A DNA stretch of 64,000 bases. Source: Icerya purchasi. Lineage: Eukaryota; Arthropoda; Insecta; Hemiptera; Monophlebidae. Where the stretch lies: assembly GCA_039619475.1 (NCBI GenBank), contig CM077115.1, positions 550,768,826 through 550,832,825 of the forward strand, in the 5' to 3' direction. The notes below the pieces were generated by a model. The model was given only the letters and a program-made list of their open reading frames with translations, had not been told where the DNA came from and searched no databases. Each line of letters opens with the position of its first letter. Position 1 is the first letter of the stretch. The position numbers and the translations under genes were made by a program. Shown here in pieces: positions 22,637 through 34,609 of the stretch.

Positions 22637-23480
22637 TTTTTCTTTTTTTTTTTCATCAATTAGATATTTGGTCAGATATTGATAGAATAAAAGAATTGAG
22701 CATTGGAACAATGGAGATCGACAAGATATTAGGGAGCTTAAATGATAACGAATCCAGGTGACAAAGAAGTACGTACATTCACGAGGGATGGGTACATTCA
22801 AAGAATATATGGTCAGGCGACTTCGTCGTTATGATGAAGAGAACAATTGGGGGGGGGGGGGGATAGTGCGAGACGAAAACGAAAACGTGTTGAAGGAAGA
22901 AAAGTATCGAGACGTAGACGGATAATAGAGACAATAACGGAGCGGCGAAGCGAAGGAAAATTTTAAAACCAAGGCCGGGTAGGAAGATTAGGTTGGATGG
23001 AAAAATAAAAAGAAAGTTGATTGGAAAAGGAGGAAACGTAAAAATATGACCAAAATCTAGCAGTGGGAGAAAATTAGAAGCGGGAATTTTAGTGAAATAA
23101 AAGCGCAGAACACAGCAATCTGAACCAAGAAATCTGCCATTTCGTTACCGTCTATTCCCATACGACTGGGGGCCCATAGCATATTAATGTGGATAGAATG
23201 AAGTGAGAAAAGAGTGCAATGAGAAAGCGAATACGGAGGATAAAAAAATCAGAGGAGTGAGAGGGGAAATGCGAGGAAATAGCTTTAAGAGTACACATAG
23301 AACCGGAGATGATAAATATTTAGAAGAAGATTGATGGGAGGATAAATTATAAAATGCAGAATGGCCATTAGCTCGGTCATAAAGATGGTGGAAAAAGAAG
23401 AGAGACGAAAAGATTCAGAGAAATTTATGCTCGGAAGCATGAAAAAAGCTCCAACTCCATTCGGTCCCTTCGAACTATTC
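22637..23480 (-). pseudogene. RNase H-bearing LINE 3' portion
   Basis: On the minus strand the first recognisable part is ELMAILHFI (about 23,380), the start of an RNase H domain. Its end is clear: LWAPSRMGIDGNEMADFLVQ at about 23,183-23,124, equivalent to the W.PSH.GI.GNE.AD motif that carries the last catalytic aspartate. The middle aspartate region is eroded. About 250 bp later a Cys/His cluster (CSLHHNDEVADHIFFECTHP, about 22,840-22,780) follows, and the element ends in a short A-rich tail at about 22,637-22,660. Jockey elements lack RNase H, so this belongs to the I/LOA/R1-like RNase H lineage. Frames shift at least three times. Confidence 0.65.
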
Positions 23481-24854
23481 GAAGAAAACGTTTAATAGCT
23501 CATCATCAGCTATTAATACAGAGTGCACTCAATTAAAATATAAACACATTCAAATCTTGTCTCTTTCGTTACCCCTAATTCCTCTTTTACAGTTTCTTTT
23601 ATTTTAATAAAAAACATTATTAACAACCTATATGCAGTGTCAAGTTTAGAAAGTTTGGAAGACGGTGAAAAGAGATTAATAGAAAAAAGTGAAACAAACA
23701 AGGAAATGAAAAAGTAAACAGAAAAATGGATTGTAATACGGAAGAGTACAAAAACATGACGCGAAACAAAAATACAAAAAAAAAAGGGGGGGGAAATCAC
23801 TTTGATGGATGTAGATCAGGAGATAGGTAAGAATCGACAGAACAAAAATAAAATACCGAAAAAAAAAATTAAACAAAATCAAGAAATGGCAAACGAGCAA
23901 CAGGTCGAAATCAAATCGAGCAATGCTACAAAAGAAATTAAATACAAAACAAAGAAAAATGAAGAAAACATAATAGAAAAAACACTTCTACCACTAAAAG
24001 AAAGAATAGAAACACAAAAAAAATTGGAATTCTTAATTTCAAACAAATAGTTGGTAATAATTAAGATCATCAACAAAAATGAAAAAGCTGTAACAACTAA
24101 ACAAGTAATATGGAAAGATTCTGTCAATATGGATGCGCTAGTTAAGCAGTTAAAGACGATTTATGAAATTATAAATGAAAGAGGAGTTAAAATTCGATTA
24201 ACAAAAATCATTAACAAAATAAATAACGAGATAACAACAAACAGTGAGGATAACAGTAAAGAATAGTAAAAATGGTTAAAATTCTGCGGTTCAGTTAAAA
24301 AATTACTGTAAGGTGGCAAGAGACATTTTACTAGGAGAAATTACAAATGAAAAGATAGATATAAGATTAATATCAAACAAATATAACAACGGATATGTAC
24401 TAAAACATTATAAAAGTATCATAAAAAATAATTTAATGATCATATACAATAACAAAATAAACATTGATCTATATACTACTCACACAAAACATTAAATATA
24501 ATAGTTTTTAAAATAAATGAAATATATTTTATACATAATCATATATACCACCAAATGAAATAGCCAAAGAATATTTTAATTTCATCACGCAATATTTACA
24601 AAGTAATGATTTTAAGAAATTTATAATATAAGGAGATCTAAATCCTCGCACGAGATGGGATAAGAAAAACAACATGAAGGGAAGACAAATGGAAAAATAA
24701 TAGACATGTTCAACTTTGTGATAATGAATGAAAAAAATAAGATAACCTTTAACGGGAATAATAAAACAAGTGTAATTGATCTAATAATTGTAATACCTAA
24801 TCTAACAGATGAGGTAAGTGAATGTTAAGTATCAGACATGATAACGAATAGTGT

Positions 24855-24890
24855 TTTTTTTGTTGTTTTTTTTTTGGGCTCGTCAACCAA
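24855..24890 (-). mobile_element. Very short retroposon insertion in the LINE endonuclease
   Basis: Inside the endonuclease coding region, between the codons for ITNS and SDH, lies poly(T) followed by GGGCTCGTCAACCAAGGA. This is the exact reverse complement of the 3' end seen at the window start. ATAGTG flanks it on both sides as a short target duplication. It is a 5'-truncated insertion of only some 36 bp. Confidence 0.65.
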
Positions 24891-26441
24891 GGATAGTGAT
24901 CATATTTAAACTAAGCATAAATAATCACAACGAAATAAAAAGGTATGTAAAATACATCAATTATAAAAGACTCAATAAAAAAACGTTGAAGATGAAGTAT
25001 CTAGACTTAAATGTAAATTGTAAAGACAAAAATGAATTAAACACACGGATAGAAAATTTTACAAAATATGCAAAGTCAGCGATAGACAAATCGTATAATA
25101 TCAGAAGGGTGGAATGATAAATTACAAAATTATAAAAATAAAGTCAATGCAAAATATAAAAATGAAAGGCGCAAAGAGTTATTATTTAAAGATTACAAAA
25201 AATAATTTAACAATTAAAAATACAATATCAAAATAGCCAAAATGGAAGCATGGAAGAAGTTAACGTTAACAAACAAACCATTTGGATTAAAGTACAAACT
25301 TTTAATGAATAGAAACGCTAGATTAGAAATATCAATGTTAGATGAATGGGCGATACAAACAAAGACAAAACTGTTTTATTAGCCTGAAAAACTGTACATA
25401 CATAATAAACTATTCATTATTAACAGATACAATGCTGATAATACAAGAGAAATGAAAGAAGAGAAAATCAATGAAATAATTAAAAAGTTAAACAAGAAAA
25501 CAGCAGGTGGACCAGATAATATATCGTAACACATTCGTAAACATATTCAATAAAAAGTACCCCCCAGGAGTAATAACGAAATGTATAAATAAATTATTTG
25601 AAAAAAATTACTATCCAGATATATGGAAATTATCTAGAACCATAATAATACATAAAATCGGTAAACCAAACGAAAGTGTCTATGTCATACAGAGCGATTA
25701 ACATATTATCAAATTTCAGTAAAATTTATGAGAAATGCTAAGTACGAGTAAAATCAAAAATTTCTGTGTAACAGGAAATATTATTAATAAAGACCAGTAT
25801 GGAGCACTCTGGAAGGGAAATCAACGGAGTTAGCAATTTGGAATACGTACAGAACTATTAAAGAATACAAAAATAAACCATACAAAACGGTAATGTTAAC
25901 TATAGACATGACAAAAGCGTTTGGAAGCATTGCCATAAGTCAGATGATAAAACTACCGGAGAAATTAAAATTAGATTATAACTTATTAGAGATTCTAAAT
26001 CAATATTACCGATCAAAGATATACTGAAATCAATATAAACAATTATAAAAAAAAGGTACACGTGGATACGGGTATATTACAAGGAGTGGTTTTAAGTCCA
26101 TATTTACGGAATATATTGTTTGCACAAATATATAAGTTAGAATTACCGAACGATGTGAAAATTATAACATTTGTAGACGATTCAGTAAATTATGGTAGCA
26201 GATAGAAATAAAGAAAAATTAGAAAACAAAATAACAATAGTATAAAGAATATAAAAGAATTTCTAGAAATATCCTAATCTAAATATGAGCAAAACAAATT
26301 TGATGACATTCAACTACAGAAAAATTAACATAAACTTAAATAAATATGGACTGCAGATCACAGTAAAGGATCAATTAACCTGTGCGATCTGATAAATAAA
26401 AATCACAAATTTTACAATTACTGCAAGTAGGTACATAAAAG

Positions 26442-27956
26442 GAAGAAGTTATACATGCAATTAAACGACAGAAGAGTGGCAAAGCGGCCGGTCCAGATGA
26501 AATACACGCAGAGGTGATCAAAGTTTTAGCTGACCATAGTGACATAGGTATACGCAAAATGACCGAAGCATTTAATAAAATATACGATGAAACAGGAAAA
26601 ATATCGACCGAATGGTTAAAATCGACCTTTATTGCAATTCCAAAGAAAACAAAATCCTTAAAATGTGATGATTACCACCGTATGAGATTAGTCTGATGTC
26701 GCACGCTCTAAAAATATTTCTAAGAATAATACATACAAGAATATTATATAGACGGTGCGAAGAGCAAGTGGGAAATACACAATTCGGTTTCAAAAATGGC
26801 ATGGGCACTCGTGAAGCCCTATTCGCCGTCCGTATGCTCACTCAGCGCTGTCGGGATATGAATATTAATGTATACGCGTACGCCATAGATTACCATAAAG
26901 CTTTCGATTGTGTACAACGTGGAAAATTGATGGAAATTTTAGAGCGTATAGACAGGAAGGACTTGCGCATAATAAGTGAATTATATTGGAAGCAAACGGC
27001 TGAGATACGAATCGAAAGCGTAACATCGGAGGATATAGAAATTAAAAAAGGAGTTCGACAGGGATGTGTACAGTCTCCTCTGCTTTTCAATTTATATGCC
27101 GAAGCAATATTCAGAGAGGCGCTTGATGAGAATGACGGGTTGATCAAGGTAAATGGAGTCACAATTAATAATATTCGATACGCAGATGACTGTCTCATTA
27201 TAGCTGATAGTCAGGAGGAACTGCAAAAAATAATGAACAAACTGATAGACTATAGCAAAGCTTATGGGCTCACCATCAACAGCTCTAAAACAAAAGTAAT
27301 AGTGTTCTCTAAGAAGCCTGTATAATGAATGATAAAAGCAGATGGGACAAAACTAGAACAGATCAAATCAATTAGATACACCTGGAGGTACCTTTCTCGA
27401 TGGCAGCTGTAGCTGTAAGAAAGAAATCCGATCACGAATAGAGCAATCGAGAGCAGTGCTCATAAAAATGAAAAACCTGCTCAGCAGAAGGGAATTAAAT
27501 CTTGGATTACGAATTAGAATTCTGCGCTGCTACGTTTTCTCGGTCTTACTGTATGGCAACGAGAGTTGGACGTTAGATGCTTTATCAGAAAGAAGTATAC
27601 AGGCCTTTGAATTATATTCGTATAGGCGTATGCTGAAAATTCCGTGGATCTTAAAAGTTACTAATAAAGAAGTCCTCAAAAGAATCAATAAATGCCCGGA
27701 ATTATTACATTCGATTAAGGAAAGTAAACTACGTTATCTAGGCCACATCATGAGAGGCCAAAAATATGAGATTTTACGTCTCATTATGGAAGGAAAGCTT
27801 TTGGGCAAAAGATCAAAAGGGCGCCCACAAAATTCGTGGACAAATGACTTTCATCGTTGGTTCCGCTGTTCACCCATTGAAATGTTCAGATCTGCCATGT
27901 CTAGAAAAGACATTGCCGTGTTGATCGCCAACCTTTGTAACGGAGACGGCGGATGA
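26442..27956 (+). pseudogene. RTE-like reverse transcriptase of the nested LINE
   Basis: Coding parts in order: GKAAGPDEIHAEVIK and STEWLKSTFIAIPKK (26,442-26,690), a frameshift, then a 209-codon frame (26,696-27,325) with QFGFKNGMGTREALFAV, YAYAIDYHKAFDCV, KKGVRQGCVQSPLLFNLYAE and the catalytic IRYADDCLIIADS. A break at 27,325-27,456 is followed by 166 codons (27,456-27,956) with LLYGNESWTLDALSE, YRRMLKIPWILKV, LRYLGHIMRG and the C-terminal GRPQNSWTNDFHRW to NLCNGDGG stop. The stop is immediately followed by the GAA repeat, so there is almost no 3' UTR. Two frame breaks; catalytic residues intact. The endonuclease was lost by 5' truncation. Confidence 0.85.
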
Positions 27957-28010
27957 AGAAGAAGAAGAAGAAGAAGAAGAAGAAGAAGAAGAAGAAGAAG
28001 AAGAAGAAGA
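27952..28010. repeat. (GAA)n tail of the nested LINE
   Basis: About 19 GAA/AAG units immediately after the stop codon. It serves as the 3' tail in place of poly(A). Confidence 0.95.
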
Positions 28011-28943
28011 AGGTACATAAATTATAAAATTATGAAATTTATTAATATATTCACAAAGCTGTTTAACAATAACAATCAGATGAATTACAAAAAAAGGAAT
28101 AATATTATATAAAACAGTGATATTATCAAATCTATTATATGGTAGTATGATTTACAAGGATATGCTGAAGTTCAATAAATGTCAAAAATTTTTAGCGAGC
28201 ATACATAGGCCCATAACAATTAAACTAATCAAAGCTTACAAAACACTAAATTATACAGATGCATTAGTTATAGCGGGAATATGATCTTTATATTTAGAAA
28301 AGGGAAAAACATATCACACAGTATTTACAATCAAAAATGAATTAAAGGTAGATTAACCTTCGAAAATATCACATATACAAATAATAGATTTATAGTCGAA
28401 AATAAAATTTTAACAGCTAGAAAATTCAAAAAATTTATCAGTGAACAATATATAGCAAAGTTTGAAACGGTGTGGATAAGTCATAACGAAATAACGAAAA
28501 GTTTTTTCCAACAATTAAGGAGAGGCTAAATAACACGAACTACGAGTATACTCCAAACTTTTACAGCGTACAATTCATATCAGGGGACATGGAAATTTCA
28601 AAATCGATCTCAAAAGATTTAATTATAGGGGGAAACTGAAAATTACATTAGATGTAACGAGCAGAACAGTGTACAGCATCATATTCTGAATGGATGTAAC
28701 ATTCTAAATATAGAGATAGCGAAAGACTGTGGTGAACTGAATATTTTCAATAAATTGGTCAAAAAGGAATTGGAATACATAGGAAGACTAATATTAATTT
28801 ATATTAATACTATAGTATTTTAAGATAAGATTAACAATTGTACATTGTGAAGCGGAGGAATCCAAAACTTAATTGGATGGTTTCCACCGTTGACCACATT
28901 CAATTTTTATATGTAATATAAAATAATAATAATAAAAAAAAAA

Positions 28944-29264
28944 CCATCGTAGGAATACTTTCTTCTAATAACATTTTTTCTTCCTCATCCTTTGTTGAGT
29001 ATCTCGTTTTTTTTCTAGTAACGTAGAGATGAATTAATTCCCCTATCTAATAATAAAGAGAAAGGAAATAAACTAAAAAGATTCAAAGCTGATTTCTGCT
29101 CTTTCTGTTCTCTTTTATTTTCTTTATTACTTTCTTGTTTAATCTTTCCTCTAATACATTTGTTGGAACATTTAAATCGGTCGACCCCAACTTTATAATT
29201 TTATCATTTACTGTCTCCTCTTCCACTTTTTCCTTATTTGTTAAATGTATTGTTTCTGAGGTGG

Positions 29265-29319
<55 letters not shown>

Positions 29320-30889
29320 GGTGTATTTATTTATTACATGTTTGTTACTCCCGTATTCACTCGCATTATTTTATTTTTCTTTTAAATTTGCCGTTTCATT
29401 TGTTCACTTGTGAGATTGACTATAGTTATGTAGCGCATTCAACTTTACTCATTACAACTTAACCTCAATTGATACTAGTTCATTTATACAAACGCTAAGT
29501 TTTTAATTTTAAATACATTATTATTTTATAAAAGTGTATACGAATGATTCATTTAATAAGTAATTGAAATAATGTGTTCGTCAAATTTCCATTTAATACT
29601 TCTTTTGCTTCACAATGTATACTGCAATAGAATTATCGTAGCCTCAAAGTTAATAAGGATTCATCAGAGAGTTTATTAGATTTTCACAATAATTGTTGTT
29701 ACGATATTGATTCGTTTATATTCCGGAGGACCAAATTATGTTTTCGAATGATTTTTTTACCGGTCAATTAATAAATTGTATATTAACTAAATACGTTTGA
29801 ATATCCGATATCGAATGGAACTCTTAAAAAAGATCTAAAACAATTTAAAAAGGGGGTAAAAGGGAAAAAATAATTACAGCGAAATAACGAGATACGAATA
29901 TACGAAAAGCCGAGACGCGAAATAGCGTATATTATATCGAAGCGACATAACCAACCGAACGAATGGCGACTATCGAAGATGAACAACACGTTGACGAGAG
30001 CGAGCAAGTAATTCTGTTTAGGCAACGAAATTGATTTCCGGTGTTTCTTAGAATTTTAGAATTTCAAAACAATACATCTAACGGAATAAAATAAATTAAA
30101 ATAAACGAACGATAAATACGCAAAAAATAAAAAAAATTAATAAATATTGACGTAATATTTATTAACAATTGTGCTACTTTAATCGGTTCTATCCTTAGCG
30201 ACGGTTTTCTCTTTCTGATAACTTCTCCTTAATGATTTCTCTCGAAACTATTCAAGAAATCTTACTGGTTCTCGAAATATTTTCGTAGCTCTTGTAAATT
30301 TTCCTTTTCAGATTTATTTTAGGCTTTTCCATTTTCCTCGATGGAATCTCTCCAAAGCTGATTTTACTCCGTTCCGATCTAGAGTTTAATATTTCGTTAC
30401 TTCCAAGTACGTAACATGTGCTATGATCCCATATTTTTCTATATGACTCTTAAATTATACTACGTCTGCTCTTTCTTCACCGTTTCCTATCTGCTCTTCG
30501 TTATTATCTAATCACCACATCAATCAAGGCATTAAATGTTTTTGTCAGAATGAACAATGTAATGCTGCATTTGACAGTAGTTATACCAATTTTAGAACCT
30601 TTCGGTTAAATCCTACAATCAAAAATGTTCGTAAACGAGCTCAAGCAAGAGCTAGTTATATACATAATTAAAGTCTTAAAGAGGTCTTCTCGGCAGAATT
30701 TTTATTCTTCTTTCTCTAAAGATATCTTTCTCTCACATATTTAGGAAAGAGCTAAAGTTTTTGAAATTCACATTCTCTCGGCGTTCTTTTAATTTTAATA
30801 CTTCTATCGATACTCGTAATCATAATAACCACGAAATGGGATTCTAGGAAGGTCTGCAAAGAGGTCGATACCAGTTATCTTCGTAAGGA
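28944..30889. other. Unclassified AT-rich sequence
   Basis: Contains an (AT)n microsatellite at 29,266-29,315. A lysine-rich antisense frame and sense frames around it derive from low-complexity DNA. Nothing else recognised. Confidence 0.4.
29266..29315. repeat. (AT)n microsatellite
   Basis: About 24 AT units. Confidence 0.95.
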
Positions 30890-31290
30890 GCAAGCTTATT
30901 GGGAGAGCCAATCTTGTTCCCAGCAAGACAGCACGTAATTGTTAAAAAGTTTTGTTATGCCAAAGGAAGGAAGAGGAGAAGCACGATGCAATGGGCATAA
31001 CAGAAGTGATTTAGCAGCAGTGTTAGCCAAAGCGTTCAGCCCAGTGTGACCAAGTAACCACCGGGAACTGATCTGGTGAGAGGATGATACTAGCTGGACA
31101 ATTACGGATTGAATTAAAGTAGCGATACTATTAATCGAGAACTGTTGAGAAAGAACATTCAAAGCAGCACGTGAATCAGATACAATATTGAACAATATAC
31201 ACTCCAGAGCTAGTATCTTGTAGAGTTTTGCATCGAGGACAATGTAGTGGTGATGGAGACGGGAGGATGGCGAAAGTAAAAGAAATGGAC
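30890..31290 (-). pseudogene. LINE RNase H domain, antisense fragment
   Basis: On the minus strand VLDAKLYKILALECILF (near 31,230) is followed by FNIVSDSRAALNVLSQQF (31,194 downwards) and SRWLLGHTGLNALANTAAKS, then a tail through LFNNYVLSCWEQDWLSQ to 30,896. The SDSRAAL block carries one catalytic Asp. The HTGLNGNE.AD block has mutated to HTGLNALANTA, losing the last catalytic residue. Same lineage as the antisense RNase H LINE at 22.6-23.4 kb. One frameshift near 31,195. Confidence 0.7.
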
Positions 31291-32034
31291 AGTAGATAAC
31301 GATTCGGAAGTAGAATAAGGTTTCGCGCCATTGTTGTAATATGTCTGATGATTTGAATAACCATATATGATCGAAAAAACCTTGGCACGTAGCGAGGAAA
31401 GGGTTTTCTCTAAAGAACCGGTTAAGTAATATATATATCGATTGGAAGGGTATTTTAGGATGGGAAAAAAGGTGGCATATTTACATTTCTTAAGTACTGA
31501 GGATCGACGTTAGAGTCCAATAAAATTCCTGATGGAGGACAGCGCCAGGTTCCTCTCTCAGGCCTACTCTTTTCAATATTTACACTATTAGCGCGGCGTC
31601 TCTTTCTTTAAATTCTTCTTTATTTGTTGCTATTGGCATTCTTTTCCTCATCTCGCGATATTATATCAGCCACTGAAGCGCTTAATTCCTTCCTCACTGT
31701 ATTGGATCATTCCCTTGCCTCGATTAACCTTTCTATTTTGACACTGATATGTCTTTGTTATGAGGAGTCACTCTAGAATTTGCACCACCAAAAAATGTAA
31801 CGGAAGTGACGTATCGTGTGGGGCCCGAAAATCTACATATCGTTTAATTATGGGGAAGTGACGTCATTAATGAGGGATTTGCGCCACCAAAAAATGTAAC
31901 GGAATTCTAATGTGTAGCATTCCGCCAATCATTACATTCGTTTTTACTACCTCTGCCGAAAAAAAAAAAAACGATTGATTCGATCATGTATTTTTTCGTA
32001 ATCGTTTTGTTTCGAGATTTAAGCTAGAGTAACA
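31291..32034. other. Unclassified, with a small RT relic and a direct repeat
   Basis: At 31,525-31,590 (+) the reading GGQRQVPLSGLLFSIFT is a worn form of the VPQGSVLGPLLFSIFT palm motif of Jockey-type RT. A 28-bp direct repeat at 31,778-31,805 and 31,877-31,904 is listed separately. Confidence 0.4.
31778..31904. repeat. Direct repeat pair ATTTGCxCCACCAAAAAATG
   Basis: Two 28-bp copies 99 bp apart, differing at one or two positions. Each has a GAAGTGACGT motif downstream of the first or upstream of the second copy (31,804 and 31,855). The second GTGACGT continues as a full CRE-like TGACGTCA. Confidence 0.7.
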
Positions 32035-32304
32035 GTGCATTTTTGGAAAACCTTACCCTGGGCGGCTCGTTTTCAGATAGAAACTATTGCAACCCTCACA
32101 GACAGCAATCACACACAAGCATTGCGTAGGCAAAAGGCGCTAGACATTATTAATAAATACCCCCGACACATTTTTAAAAGCACACACCACGCTGATGGGT
32201 TCAAAGCTAATAAATCCACAAGGCTCTTCTCCGGCTGCATGCGCTTTCTAAATATACACAAAGGGCATACGTTTGAACAACGTTGTATCCATTGTGGAAA
32301 CTAA
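32035..32304 (+). CDS. Unclassified 89-codon open frame
   Basis: The frame starts with ATG, has a more balanced composition than the AT-rich noise around it, and ends in CIHCGN with one CxxC pair. I recognise no family. It could be a chance frame, a worn LINE end, or an exon. There are no clear splice borders. Confidence 0.2.
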   Translation: MHFWKTLPWAARFQIETIATLTDSNHTQALRRQKALDIINKYPRHIFKSTHHADGFKANKSTRLFSGCMRFLNIHKGHTFEQRCIHCGN

Positions 32305-32339
32305 AATGTATGTTGTTTGTTCTGTCTACAAACATATCT

Positions 32340-33131
32340 AAAACTGATAGCTCAACCGTTCGGAATCTTATACTGGTGAGGCCGTTTTCTCGCACTCAAT
32401 ATCCGTGCAATCTGATCGCTCCGAATCACGCTAATGATCAGTAACAAAATTCGGTTCATATTATACCAGCTGAGCCGGAGCGGGTGCCTCGAATAGTATT
32501 TTAATGGATTTCCAGCCGGTCCCGGGGTTTCGCGAGAAACGAGCATATCGGAATTCTGCACATCGGCGCAGTTGTCCATCGAACTCTAAAATACCACCAT
32601 CATCAAGGGATCGAAATATTAGAACCAGCTGATCTTCGCCCGGATTCCGAGCCAGGTTCACGGGGTCGTCACAGATTTACACTACCGATGATGATCTCAT
32701 ATACGTTTGAAGGTTCGATTAAATGTAAGCTTTTTTCTATTTTTCTTGTATGCAAGTCTTGTGATATTTAATATATTCCATCGCATCCGATAAAAAATCG
32801 CTTATTTTCTATTATTTCGTCCGGTGTAATTTCGATCTCCCCATCGATACCACGGACCGGTCGATGTAGCTTTTCATTCATCATTCATCATTCAACGCGT
32901 AAATATTATAACGACTTTTGTACACACCTATTTTTACATAACTCTAATCAACGTTTTTACTGGAATTCGCTCAAATCTTCGCCTCATTACGTTATTATCA
33001 ACAACGGTGAAGCCGAATTTTCTCTAATGACACACAGCGTGCGTCGGTCGTTGACGTGACAGTGAAAATAAAAGTGGCGTGTGATAATTTCAGTGTCGGT
33101 CCATAAATAAGAGACGGACGCCCATCTGCAT
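32340..33131. other. GC-richer patch, unclassified
   Basis: About 32,460-32,680 is noticeably GC-richer than the surroundings and is open in two antisense frames (32,461-32,661 and 32,352-32,579). Neither matches a domain I know. Confidence 0.3.
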
Positions 33132-33638
33132 ATGGGGACACAAATGACAAGAGAGACGTCTGTTGCCGGAATCGGAGTGGAATATTTTCTCGGAAATCAC
33201 ATTGAAATAGTGGTAGGCCCTGGAAGGCGAACGATGAAGAATGAAAGAGAACTACTATCCAGCGGGAGGTGTCTTTCTGATGGAAAAGTCACTCAGCGAG
33301 AAAGATTTTTCATCTGGAACAACGGATATTATATGTGTCGGAAAAGCGGTCGTCTTCGGTCTTTTTCCAGACAGCTAGCTTCTAATTATCGTGACAATAG
33401 ATCGAACAATAATGTACCACGGCCGCCAAGTGCTGTTCCGAGTTATACCGCGGCGCTGGATAATTGCCTTATTACCTGCTCGCCGTATCATTCCGCTGCT
33501 ACGTACAGCATTTCTCAGTTTTCCTGCTGCCCGAATATGTATATCCGCCACTTCGCGTGTCCTTATTTTAGCTTTACCGTCTCCATTTTCTTCTTAGCAT
33601 TATTTGCCGATTATTCTTACACCATTATTCACTTTTGA
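33132..33638 (+). CDS. Unclassified 168-codon open frame
   Basis: This is the longest frame in the window with an ATG start that I cannot assign to a transposon. The first half is polar and rather basic, while the last 40 residues are cysteine- and aromatic-rich, with a short hydrophobic end (about residues 145-165). It lies in a locally less AT-rich stretch (33,000-33,640). I see no homologue, no signal peptide and no repeat. A chance frame is quite possible. Confidence 0.2.
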   Translation: MGTQMTRETSVAGIGVEYFLGNHIEIVVGPGRRTMKNERELLSSGRCLSDGKVTQRERFFIWNNGYYMCRKSGRLRSFSRQLASNYRDNRSNNNVPRPPSAVPSYTAALDNCLITCSPYHSAATYSISQFSCCPNMYIRHFACPYFSFTVSIFFLALFADYSYTIIHF

Positions 33639-34609
33639 TTTTATTTTAAACTAACAGTCTCTTAGAAAACCGATTCGTATTCCACTATTTTACGAATTTT
33701 ACTGCTGATCGTCGTTCCTGGAAAAAAATATAATAAAAATAACGATAATAATAATAACAACGAGCGACAATCGCCATAGAGTTAAAAAAAAAAAAAAAAA
33801 ATTAGTCCAAGTGTAACTGATTAGCACCACGGCAGAGAAAGTAGGTGGCGTTGAAAAACGGCGCATTCGTCTCTTCATCGCTTACCTGATCTGCAGTGTT
33901 CTATAGCCGTCCGATAATTCGGCTAATGAATTAAAATACCCCGGTCCATTCCTCCTTTTTTTTTTTTTTTTTTTTTTTTTTTTCGAGCCAGCATCAGGTA
34001 TGTATTAGTTATATACCTGATTAGATTTTTACTCACTGACTTACGCTGGAAAATTGGCGAAATTATTAAAGTGTTTAAACACCGTCTTCTGTATTGTAGA
34101 ATTTTGATCTTTTAAAATTTTTAAGAAGCGGACTTCTTCTTTAACGATCACCAAAGTGTTTGATTTTCGCTTAAATTTTTGTATCGTCAGATCGAATGTC
34201 CCGTGTTTTGTGTTTGTTCTTTTTTTTTTATCTACTTTATGTTTTTGTAATCTTGTACTAATTGCCAACTTGAATGAAAAACTATCATTAAAAATGCGTT
34301 GACAGTACTAAAATTTTAGCGAAAATAAACCGCTTTGATATATACATATGTATGTATATGGATCGTTAAGAAAGCCCTGCGGGAAGCGGAAAAAGGTCAA
34401 CATTTCAATAGAGAAGACGGTTTTAAGCTACCGAGACCAATTTGGAAAACGATTAGTAGACAGTTAAAAAAAAAAAAAAAAATGACTTTGACCGCGCTAC
34501 CTTTTGAGTATCTGCATTTTATTTATTTATTTATTTTTTTGTCACACCGGTTAAAGGTGACTACTATAATTTCCGACATACAAACAAAAACAGAAAAAGA
34601 AACTCTTGG
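33639..34609. other. Unclassified, poly(T) at 33,957-33,983
   Basis: Homopolymer tracts and AT-rich sequence only. Confidence 0.4.

Larger units (their letters stand above)
26440..28011 (+). mobile_element. Nested RTE-like LINE, 5'-truncated
   Basis: The insertion is bounded by an 11-bp direct repeat, AGGTACATAAA (26,429-26,439 and 28,011-28,021), and removing it rejoins the host LINE (KFYNYCK to INYKIMKF). The insert begins within coding sequence (EEVIHAIKRQKSGKAAGPDE) and ends in a (GAA)n tail, as expected for target-primed reverse transcription with 5' truncation. Confidence 0.85.
23790..28943 (+). mobile_element. R1-type LINE, nearly full length, with a nested LINE
   Basis: From left to right: a lysine/asparagine-rich frame (23,802-24,266), an AP-type endonuclease (GDLNPRTRWD at about 24,640, then TSVIDLIIVIP at about 24,771 before SDH), RT finger motif KTAGGPDNI (about 25,500), LTIDMTKAFGSI (about 25,893), GILQGVVLSPYLRNILF (about 26,069), FVDDSVN (about 26,170), an interruption at 26,440-28,011, then the RT C-terminus (YKTVILSNLLYGSMIY, AYKTLNYTDALVIAGI) and a final Cys/His motif (CNEQNSVQHHILNGC, about 28,655). 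A (TAA)n/poly(A) tail ends it at 28,943. Many stops. The extreme A+T bias makes the reading frames lysine- and isoleucine-rich. The 5' boundary is uncertain. Confidence 0.7.

Noticed and set aside
23494..23514. AATAGCT/AGCTATT hairpin with CTGATGA on the minus strand as a working ribozyme
   Set aside because: There is no GAAA core after a stem II, so it cannot fold as a hammerhead. Kept only as a possible relic.
29083..29462. Several overlapping frames on both strands, one rich in IY repeats
   Set aside because: They are translations of the (AT)n microsatellite and its flanks.
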